NCBI GenBank assembly: GCA_020152595.1
Contig: JAIGNY010000145.1
Coordinates: forward strand, 61,476 to 125,475
Direction of reading: 5' to 3'
DNA from: Chiridota heheva
Taxonomy: Eukaryota; Echinodermata; Holothuroidea; Apodida; Chiridotidae
Length of the DNA: 64,000 bases
This document shows positions 34,901 to 46,900 of this stretch, piece by piece (the first letter of the stretch is position 1; every line of letters starts with the position of its first letter). Position numbers and translations under genes: made by a program. A model generated the notes under the pieces. The model saw nothing but the letters and a program-made list of their open reading frames with translations, did not search any database and was not told where the DNA came from.

Positions 34901-37900
34901 GCAAACAATTGGAGTCATTCAAATCAAGCCTTACATTTACATGCATAATGATTTTGTTAAGGCTTTGGATTACTTCCAAGAAGCTCTTGATATGACAAAA
35001 AAGATAGCAAAGTCTTTAAAGCACATCGAAATGCCGAATATATTGCTGTGTATGGGTGCTTGTATGCATGAGATGGGGAGACATGAGAAAGCGATTGATT
35101 TATACAGAGAAGCCCTAGCTCTAGAGGAAGCTCTTGGTATAAGTGGTACCCAGAAAACCTGCACCTTGGTGAAGAATATGGCCATGAGCTACTACACCAT
35201 GGAAAGGTGAGTATGTTTTACGTGCTCAGCATGTTTCCTTTCTGCAGTGTATGTAAATAACCTCAGCCAGGCAGATTTTAGATCCTTTATTTGCTGTGTC
35301 TAAAACCATGACTGTTTATTTTATCAGTTTAGGATGAAGGTTGGGTAACCTTACCAAGAAGTATAAATGCACAATGTCTAATGGTTCAAGTGAGTTGACT
35401 GTGATCCTTTATCATAGAGAACTTGCAGGACAATGACGGTAGCATCTTCTACAATGTTCTAGGACAATGGTTACGTGCTGCTAAATTGACATCCCAAAAT
35501 GAGCGCGATGGGCATGTACATGTCAGGCCTGAAACTAGCTAAGGAACATATATGTACAGTACAAATACATGAGCAAATGCCTTGGTCGTGCAAATGCCTC
35601 GTCCTGCAAATGCCTCGTCCTGCAAATGCCTCGTCCTGCAAATGCCTCGTCCTGCAAATGCCTCGTCCTGCAAAGGCCTCGTCCTGCAAAGGCCTCGTCC
35701 TGCAAAGGCCTCGTCCTGCAAATGCCTCGTCCTGCAAATCCCTCATCCTGCAAAATCCTTGCAGGCGACTCTTGAAGCATTAGGTGCACAGCGTTAGTTT
35801 GTGCATTTATGCCCCTTGCTGTAACCCTGTAAACCAGTCATTTTCAAACAAACTAATGACAACTTTAAAAGTTGTTTTGGAAATAGATTAAGATGTCAAA
35901 GTAGTTGCTTTTACAGTTGTGTTAGTCTTTCTGTTATCTCCATAGAATTAAAAAAAAAACACTCGGAGAAGGCCGAGTGTCCAATGACTGCTGTGATAAC
36001 ATTCCCGTTTACTCTAATTCTATGGTCATCAAGGTTGACATGTCTGATCACTGAACCTGTAATGGTTAGTTTAGTATTTGTGTCCCAGTCAGAATCAAAT
36101 AGCTATTTCACTTGGCAGCCGGGAACACTTTTGTTTGATACATACACAAATGGTGATTCTTTGGACCATAATCAAATGCACCTCTGATTGAGTTTCCCCA
36201 GCAGGGACCAGAAGGATCTGCAGAGGTAATTCCATGGTCTGTGATGCATGCAACTCTCCTGGAATCACCCCTGCAGATCCCAGCAGGGATCACAAGGATC
36301 TGCAGAGGTAATTCCATGGTCTGTGATGCATACTACTCTCGTGGAATCACCCCTGCAGATCCCAGCAGGGACCACAAGGATCTGCAGTGGTGATTCCATG
36401 GCCTGTGATGCATGCTACTCTCATGGAATCACCCCTGCAAATCCCAGCAGGGACCACAAGGATTTGCAGTGGTGATTCCATGGCCTGTGATGCATGCAAC
36501 TCTCATGGAATGACCCCTGCAGATCCCAGCAGGGACCACAAGGATTTGCAGTGGTGAGTCCATGGCCTGTGATGCATGCAACTCTTCTGGAATCACCTTA
36601 TATCTCAGGAGGTACAGTACATTTGCAGGGGTGATTCTGTAGTCCTATCATGGAATCCCCCAGATGCCTTGTACTAGACCCGTAAAGCCCAGGAAAGAGT
36701 TTCACATAGTTATTAAATTCACTCTTGTTATGATTTGTATTATTTTAGTTATGATGCCGCTAACAAGTTTGCAATTCAAGCCATGGAGGGTCGCAAATCT
36801 GTGTTACAGACTCATCAGCAAACAGCTCGCGCCATTTACTTTGTGGGGCTCATCTACATGAAGAAGCGTGAATTTGGCAAATGTCGCAAGTATTTTGATG
36901 AAGCACTTCAGATGGAGGAGGAACTGTGGAGGCAGGGCAAGAAGCATAGTGAAGATTGGGACAACCTCAAGGAACGATTTGACATGCTTTTTACCATTCA
37001 AAAGAAGATGAGAGCATTACGCAAATATCGCAAACGCTTTGAGGTAATTCATTAACTACTATTGTATATGAAGTAATAAGCGTTTACGAAAATAGAATTG
37101 CACCATTTTTGAGGCCTAAAGTTTCTTCCTGATTAAGCGTCCATGCTCCGGCTGAGTACAGTGTGCTATTCGATATACTGCATTGTGTGAACTGGTTCTA
37201 TGCTAGCCCCACAATAACCACCACAGAAATATAAGCATCAGACATAAAATAAGCACAAAATGTAACAAAACTTATTTTGAGTCTTTAAGTTAATTAAATA
37301 TAATATGGTATAAGTCAAAAAATGTTTGGTGGGCGCTTATTAGAACAGGGCGCTTAACCCTTACTCTACCAGCACTGTTTTGAAAATGCGCTCGGGAGGC
37401 GGGGCCAAAGATGGGGCACCCAAAACGGCGATAATATCGCCGCGTGGTAGAGTAAGGGTTAATACGTCCAATACGGTAATTACACACAACATGATTACAA
37501 ATTGCATTCAGAGTTGAGATTATCATTAGTAGGACCCTTTTCAATAATGTTCTTATATGTAAAGTAACTTTCCCTCAATGGTGATAGTTTCTGTTTTACC
37601 ACCAAAATGCTCACCCATAAAAATATTAATATTAAACAATAGAATTATAGGTGTATGTTGAAAAGTAATGTCAACATTCATCTCACCTACCAATAATTTC
37701 ATGTCAAAATAGCTCAACATTTACAAATTTCCCTTTGCTTACTTATGCAGTCATGATGGCGTGTGTGTATGTATGGTGGGTCTGCAACCAGTGACTTCAC
37801 AACTGGTTAACAAAGGCTGTGGCTGTCTTGATGTTGTGTCCAGCACTGGATGCTTTCGGGACGTTAAACTTTGCTATGCTACAGTATGCTATGTGTGGGT

Positions 37901-40900
37901 GTAGTTGTGTGTTTGTGATGGCCATCTCGCACATGTGATATCTCAAGAATGGTACACTGGATTAATGTCATATGTGCCAGATAGCCCATGGTCCGTAAAT
38001 GTGCCATATTGTTTCTGATGGTGATGTCATGCATAATAATGAGTAGGCGGGGCTTAATGTAAAAATCTTCAAATGTGAATATTTTAACAACCCCATGTCT
38101 GTTGTGTTTGATATTTGATATAATTATATACCAAAGATTTAAGCTGATGTGTACATTTTCATGATGTAAAAACCTTAGATTTCATTTATATGCATAGGAG
38201 GCAAGCTTAATCTGATTTTAATTTCTGGATTCATGTCATATTTGGTACACAGATAGCCCATGGTCTGTAGATATGCCCTATTGTTTCTGATGGTGATGTC
38301 ATGCATATTAATGAGTAGGCGGGGCTTAATGTAAAAATCTTGAAATGTTCATATTTAAGAGCCGCATGTCTGTTTTGTTTGATATTTGGTATAATTATGA
38401 TGTTAGCTGGTGTGTACATGTTTATGATGTAAAAACCTTAAATATGCATAGTGGGCAGGGCTTAATATGATTTTGCTAAAAAGAGCTTGTAAACACGGTT
38501 TCTCAAAAACGGTAAATTGATTCATGTCATATTTGCTACACAGATAGCCCATATGGTCCATAGAAGTGCCCTATTGTTTCTGATGGTGATGTCATGCATA
38601 TTAATAAGTAGGCAGGCTTAATGTAAAAACCTAGAAATGTTCATATTTCAAGAATGCATGTCTGTTTAGTTTCATATTGGGTGTAATTATGATATTAGCT
38701 GATGTGTACATGTATATGTTCATGATGTAAAAATGTTGAATTTTATTAATATGTATAGTGGGCGGGACTTAATATGATTTTGCTGAAAAGAGCTTGTATA
38801 CACAATATCTGAAGAACAATAAACTGGATTCATGCCAAATTTAGTACACAGATAACCCATGATCCGAAGATGTGCTTTATTTTTTCTGATAGTGACGTTA
38901 TGCATATTAATGAGTATTCGGGGCTTTATGTACAAATCTTGAAATGCTCATTTTAACAATCATGTTTTGTTTCATATACAGTATGGTAAAATAATGATGT
39001 CAGCTAGTGTGTACGTGTTGATAGTATAAAATTGTTGACTTTTATTAAAGTGAATAGTGGGCAGGGCTTAATGTGATTTTGTAAACAAAAAGCTTGTAAA
39101 CATGATATCCCAAGAACTATGAATTGGATTTATGTCTCGTGTGGTAAACAGATATCCCATGGGCTATAGATGTAACCTATTGTTTTTGGTGGTGATGCCA
39201 AGCTTATTAATAAGTGGGTGGGGCTTAAAGTGAAAATTTTGAATAAGTGATGTGAGCAACTTGTGTGTCCGTTTTGAAACATACTGGGCATGATGATATT
39301 GTTGGTTGTTTACATGCTTATGTTATTAACAGTTGTCATTAATATGCGTGGTGGGCGTGGCTTAATCATATGTGAAAGAGCAAAATGATATCAACACCAT
39401 ATCTCTTAAATGGTATATCGGATTTATGCCATACTGTATGTGGTACACAGATGGGTTATGTTCTGTACATATAGTGGTAGTAATGTCATGAATATTAATG
39501 AGTATGCGGGCTTATTAAAAAAATCTTGAAATGGGTAAAATGAGTAGCAATTTTTACAATTGATAGGCTACTTGCCTTTGAATTGCTTCATTTAACTTTT
39601 TGTTTAATTGCAGGCAGCAGAAAAACCTGAAAACCAGAGAGAGCGTCGGCCTGAAGATGACAAGAGCGAGGAATCAGAGGATTTCTCTACATCCTCCTCA
39701 GAAGGTACATTACGTCAGGCATTCTATTTGTTTCTGTCAGGGCCGTCATTTAAACGTCGCCATCTTTGGATGGCGAGTGCCACCCAAGCAATGACCAACA
39801 AACAACAATGCTGGAAATTAATAGTTTTTAAATTTAGATCGGATGAAAATGAGCACCAGATTTCACCCGGCTCATTTTGAGAAGTGATCAAATGATCAGG
39901 CAGTGGGTGACTGATTGGGTTAACAAAAACAAAAAAATGAAATGGACAAACTGCACCTCTAGTGGCCTGGGTACATACACCATGTACTTTGTAAGGTATA
40001 TGATGATACTCATGTTGTTGATTATTAAACTCAGATCAATATCATTGTTGTGGGCCTACTAAGTCTGAGAATAAATAATAACTTTGTACCCAACGCATTA
40101 TTTTGTACTTCACATACTGCATGTGCATTTATTAGAAAGCGTAACGTATTTTATTTTCCAAGTTCTTCCATCTGATTTTCAGGCAGTGAAACCTTCAAAG
40201 GAGGTAAAAGGTGCCTCTCCTCAGAGTCCAGTTCTGCTTCTTCTCTTGCGTCAGGTGAAAAAGCTCAGAAGAAAGGTGAAGAGCAGCCACAGGCGATGGA
40301 GCTAGACCAGACAGGTATGTGATGAGGATGCTTACTTATCAAAAGGAGCACTTGTATAACATTTCATTAAACTGTTTAGAGGACTTAAGAAACAAATTTG
40401 GTGATACAAATTCATGTCGAGGTCTTATATCATTTAGGAGTTAAATGGATTAGTTCAGGGGGTCCATCTTGTATGAAAGAGGACTTCAAAAGAAATAAAA
40501 TAGTGAAGAAATCATTCAAAAATCTAAGTTTAAAAAGTGACGGAGGGGAAGAGAACAGGTATTTGATGGAATTTCATGTCAATGCTGGACGATCTAGACT
40601 TTGCAGATGATATAACACTACTATCATCAAAGTTTGATCACCTACAAAATAAGACGGAGGTGTTGGTGGAAGAAGCCGGGAGAGTTGGACTGGAGCTCAA
40701 CTATAAGAATTGTAAGAGTATGAGGATAAATAGCAAAAGGAAGGAAAAGATCAAAGTAGGAAGTGAAAAAGTTGAGGATGTAGAGAACTTTGTATACCTT
40801 GGTGCAACGCTAACTGCCGATGGAGGAGGAGCTGAGGACATTCACAACAAAATGGCCAAAGCCAGAGGAGCGTTCCATCGCCCTCTCCTGCTGTCTCTGC

Positions 40901-43900
40901 AAAATTATGGAAAGGACCATTAACCAGAGACTAAACTGGTTCCTTGAGACCAACAGAATCTTCTCACCTCACCAAAGGGGCTTCCGGAAATGTTGCAATA
41001 CCCTGGACCAGTTGATCACGCTCGACACCGCTATCCAGGAATCCTTTGCAAAAAAGGAAGACCTCATTTTTCGACATCAAAAAGCCTTCGACATTATACT
41101 TGGAAATACAAGCTTCGCACCATCGGCCTCTCATCGGCCTCTAGAGGCCATCTCCCCATCTTTATTCAAAACTTCCTGTAACCCAGGCAGTTCCAAGCTC
41201 GTATTGGCCACACCCTCTCCAACCCCAACCCCCAAGAAGAGGGCATCCCCCAAGGCAGCATCCTCTCCCCTACTCTATTCAACCTCAGCATTAACAAAAT
41301 TGCGGACAACCTCGGCCCCATCATCAAACATGCCCTCTACGTGGACGATTTCACCAGCTTTTCTCTAATCAAAAATAGGCTCCAACTTAGCCTCAACCGG
41401 CTGCAAGACTGGTGCAACAATAACGGTTTTAAATTCTCTAAAGACAAGACAGTCTGCATGAACTTCTGTCATTTTAACAAGTTGCACCCCAACCCAAACC
41501 TCATTCGTGCTTATTGGCAATCACATCCCTAAAGTTGACCTTACTAAGTTCCTGGGCTTAACCTAGACCCCAAGCTCTCCTACAAGCAACACATAACCAA
41601 CCTAAAACAGAAATGCAACAGCTCCCTCAACATTCTTCACCTCCTCTCCAACACTTCTTGAGGTGCAGACTCTACGCTCTCCATAAAATCTTCAGGCTCA
41701 CCATTCCTGCCAAGCTCGACTATGGCAGTATTGTCTACTGCCAATACAATTCTTACCTCAACCACATCAACACCATCCAAACTGAAGCCCTCAGGCTTTG
41801 CCTGGGTGCCTACAGGACCTCTCTAATCACCAGCTTTCATGTTGAAGTCAACGAGCCCCCTTTCTGCTAAGGTGTAGGAAGCTTAGCCTTTCCTACGCTT
41901 TTAGAGCCCTCACCAACAACCAAAATCCTGTGTACAACCTCATTAGGTAACCCAATTTCTCCACCCTCTTTGATAGGAATAAAACCCTACCCTTCTCTTC
42001 AGCTAACGCATCAAACCCAACCTCCACCATCTCGGCATCAACTCTGCCACTCTTGGCACCTTATCCTGACCCACTTTCCCTTCCCGGGCCACCCCTCTTA
42101 CTTCCATCCACCTGGGCCTCTCCACTCATCACAAAACCCAAATCCATCCCAAGCTCTTCATCAGCCTCCACTACCAAATCAAAGACGAACTCTCCAACTA
42201 CACCTTTATCTATACTGATGGCTCCAAGAAAGGCGACAAGACAGCTGCTGCTGCCGCCGTCATCCAAGACATCACCCTTAGTAGCAGGCTTCCCAACTAC
42301 TCATCCATCTTCTCGGCCGAGGCCAAGGCCATCCTACTCGCCCTCAACTATATTTGAGTACTCTCCGCCCAGTTACTTTGCCATCTTCTCAGACTCTTAA
42401 GTCTGTCCTTACTTCTTTACTCAATCTTAAGTGGGATAACCCCACGTCCCACCTCCTCCATGAAGTCCTTTCTCACCCCCCCTCTCCCAATTGCAGGAAA
42501 AGTATTTTTTTCTTCTTGATACCCAGCCATGTTGGCATCCCCAGCAATGACAGAGGTGATTCAGCTGCTAAGCTTGCCCTCAACCTTCCCCACCCACCCC
42601 CTTTCCAAAAACTCTTTGTGACATCAAACCACTTATCGCTTCCCTTGTTCGTGACTGCTGGCAAACCTCATGGGACTCCCAAATTGATAACAAACTCCAT
42701 GACATCCAGCCCACCATTCCAACTAAATCCACCATCCACAATCTCTCCCGTATCGACAATGTCCACATTACCCACCTTAAAATAGGTCACACCCACCTCA
42801 CTCACTCCCACCTTACTTGCTCCCCCACACCTCTGCAACAATTCCCATTGCCCCCTCATAGTTTGCCACGTCCTCCTTGCCTGCCCCCTGTACAACATTA
42901 CCAGAGCTTCCCTCACCCCTCACAACTTCATAGTCGAGCTCTTCTAGAAAAACTCTCCGGATAAAAACATCTCCTCCATGCCGCCTCTACAACCACATTT
43001 AGTCCTCCTTCCCACCCACCTCTACTTACATTTACCCCCTTATTTACACCCCTGAATTTCCCCTATTGATCCCAACTTCCTGGCAATTAGCCCCCATACT
43101 TCTCTCAGACTCCTCCTATTTTTTTCTTTTCTTCCTACCTCTGGAATGATCTAACCTCTCAGGCACAATTTGACCCTTGCTGTCATGGTGCCGTTAAGCC
43201 CTCATCAAACAAACAAACAAACAAACAATTGATTTAAGGGAGTGCAGAAAGATTTGTAAGTTGAAGTTTGTTCATCCTCTGTAAGATACCACTCAAACTA
43301 CTACCCGTTTTCTTTTTTAGATGGTGCCATGCTGCCCTTGTCCTTCACAGAGCGTCAGAAGAAATCCCCGTCAGACACCAGCTCCGATCGGATCATGTCT
43401 GCTGATGTGCAGATTACGTTTATAACGAAGGACGATAGCGACTTTGATGACCATGACTCCATTGAGGATTGCTATGGTATAAACCCACGACGAGGGCCCT
43501 ATGTACCTGAAAAGAAAAGTAAAGGTTTGATGTTTATCTGGTAATGAAATGTAGAAACAACACAGCTAGATTATCTGAGAATCTTGCAAGAATCATGACA
43601 ATGATAACAAGTCCCCTAAAACATTAATTTAAGTCCTCTCTAGGGCCAAGAAGGTCTTTAAAGGATTAGTTCAGGGGTCAAGCAAGTCCATCTTATATGA
43701 AAGAGGACTTCAAAAGAAACAAAGTAGTGAAGAAAACATTTTAAAATCTTATTCCGTTAAGGAGATATCTAAGTTTGGTATCATTTGTGTAGAAACGACT
43801 GAAATCAGACTAGTTGTAATGTCATAGCCTCAGATTCTCAAAGTCTTTATGTATTCTATCATATTTTGTCCTGTGATTTTGTGGCTTAAAAACCATGGGA

Positions 43901-46900
43901 TATGTCAAAGAAGTAGTAAAACAATCTAGGAAAGGTATTTATAATATACCACCTGCAGAAAGTTTGAGGAAAAATGATTTAGATAGCAACAAAATTAACT
44001 AAACTCTCTTTAAAATACATTAACAAATGTTAAGAATGTGAGGGTGAAGACACCAACTTTCCATAGTAGACTTACTACACGTCATTTCTACACAGATAAG
44101 ACAGAGCTTTAAACTTGAATATCTCCTTAACGGAATAAGATTTTTGAACCCTTTTTGTTTGTTTTGAAGTCCTCTGTCATATAAGATGGATATGCTTGAC
44201 TACTAAACTAATCCTTCAAGGCCTCATTCTAAGTTTCTGTAGTATAAGGCGATAAGAGTCAATGATATAAGGTAAAAGAGTCAATGACTCTTATTAAACA
44301 GAACATAAGTCCATCTTAGGTTAACCCTTACTCTACCATGCGGCGATATTATTGGTGTTTTAAGTGCCCCATCTTGGACTCCGCCTCCCAAGCGCATTTT
44401 CAAAAAAGTGCTGGTAAAGTGAGGGTTAAGAAACTAGCGATATGTGTGCCAACTCGAAAATATATGCAGCATGATCCCGGTGGGCGGCCCAGCGGGTCAC
44501 TGAAGCGGAACGAGTCCGACTTTGCTGCCTGGAAGGTAGAGGACCTTTCAATAATCCGCCCTTGATTTACCCTTACTCAACCACGCGACAATATTATCGC
44601 CATTGACTCCATCAGCACAGCCTCTCCTTGCTCAACACTAACTCCCCGACCTACCTTCACCCTGCCACAGGCTCCCTTACCTGTATTGACCTGTCTATTT
44701 GTTCCCCCAACCTCCTCCTTGATTTTAGCTGGAGAGTCACTGCTGATCGCTGTGGTAGTGACCATAACCCTCTTCTTATACACTGCAACCTTCAAATTCC
44801 CACTGACTACACCCCCAATTGGAACCTCGAGAAGGCTGACTGACCCCTTTTCAAAACCCTCTGTGACTCACACCTCTCCGCCCCATCTCCTCGGGGGTGA
44901 GGATCCCATGTCAAACTTCAGTAATATCCTTATCAACATTGCCAACTGCTCAATTCCCAAAACCTCCGAAGCCCCTAATCACCCCCCAACCCCTGGTTCT
45001 CTGATGACTGCAAAACCGCCATCAAGAACAGGAAATGGGCCCTCAGGAACTTCAAAACTAACCCGACCACCCACAACCTCAACCTCTTTTGCATCAGCCA
45101 TGCCAAGGCCAGGCGCACTATCAAGGACAGTAAAACCAACACTTGGAACAACTTCATCTCTTCTCTCACCACCAACACCCCCACTAAGAAGATTTGGAGA
45201 ATGGTTAACAGCTTCCACGGCAGGGTGGGAAAGTCTCCCATCTCTCCGCAAATGGTGACCTTTTTATCACGAAAAAAGACATCGTTAACCACCTTACTGC
45301 CTCTTTCAGCAACATCTCCTCCTCGGCCAACTACTCCAATGCTTTCAAAACCAAAAAAGCTTGTGATGAAGCCGGGAGTATCACCTTTTCCTGCAACAAG
45401 TCGGAAAGCTACAACACCACTCTCACCCTTTCTGAATTAATCAAGCCATCCATGATGCTGGCTGCACCTCCAAGGGCCCAGATAACATCCACTACCAGTT
45501 CCTAAAACACCTCCCCAATAAGGCCACCACTACCCTACTCACCATCCTCAACCATATTTGGTCCTCACACCCCTTTCCCCCTATCTGGAGGACAGCTATT
45601 GTCACCACCGTTCTTAAAGCGGGGAGGGACAGTACTGACTCCTCCAACTACGACCCCATCACTCTCACCTGCTGTTTCTGTAGAATTATGAAAAGGATCA
45701 TTAATCAGAGACTAAACTGGTTCCTTGAGACCAACAGAATCCTCTCTCCTCACCAAAGCGGTTCCCGGAAACGTCGCAATACCCTAGACCAGGAAATTAC
45801 GCTCAACACCGCTATCCCGAAATCCTTCGCAAAAAAGGAACATCTCATTGCCATTTTGTTCGACCTCGAGAAAGCTTTCGACACTACTTGGAAATATGGC
45901 ATTATCCGCAAACTTTACACCATCAGCCTCAAAGCCATCTTCCCATCTTTAATCAAAACTTTATCTCACCTAAGCAGTTCCAAGTTCGTATTGGCCACAC
46001 CTTCTCCAACCCCTACCCCCAAGAAGAAGGCGTCCCCCAAGGCAGCATCCTCTCTTCCACTCTCTTCAACCTGAGCACTAATGACATCGCGGACAACCTT
46101 GGCCCCAACATCAAAAGTACCCTCTACGTGGATGACTTCACCATCTTCTACTCCTCCCCTAGCTTTCCTCTTGTCACAAATAGACTCCAATTCAGCCTCA
46201 ACCAGCTGCAAGTCTGGTGCAACAATAACGGTTTTAAATTCATCAAAGACAAGACAGTCTGCATGCACTTCTGTCATTTCAACAACCTCCACCCCAACCC
46301 GAACCTCGTACTTAATAACAATGGCATCCCTAAAGTTGAACACATAAAGTTCCTGGGTTTAACTCTAGACCCCAAGCTCACCTACAAGCAACACATCACC
46401 AACCTGAAACTAAAATGCAACAGCTCCCTCAACATTCTCCGCCTCCTTTCCAACACCACTTCGGGTGCGAACCGCCATGCTCTCCTCAAAATCTTTAGGC
46501 TCACCATTCGTGCCAAACTTGACTACGGCTCACAACTCATACCTCACCCACATCGACACCATCCAAAAAAGCCCTCAGGCTTTGTCTAGGTGCCTACAGG
46601 ACCTCTCTAATCACCAGCCTTCATTTTGAAGCCAATGAACCCCCCTTTCTACTTAGATATAGAAAATGTAGCCTCTCCTATGCTTTTAGAGTCCTCACCA
46701 ACACCAAGAACCCTGTTTACAACCTCATTAGGTACCCCAATTTCTCCACCCTCTATGATAGGACTAAAACCCTATCCTCACTCTTTAGCTTACGCATTAA
46801 ATCAGACCTCCTCCATCTTGGCATCAACCCTGCCACTCTCGGCACCTTCTCCTGGCCCACTTTTTCTCCTTGGGCAACCCCCGTCCATATATTCACCTGG

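Noticed and set aside
40820..41368. 182-codon open frame as a host gene
   Set aside because: It spans the junction of two retrotransposon fragments and mixes their frames.
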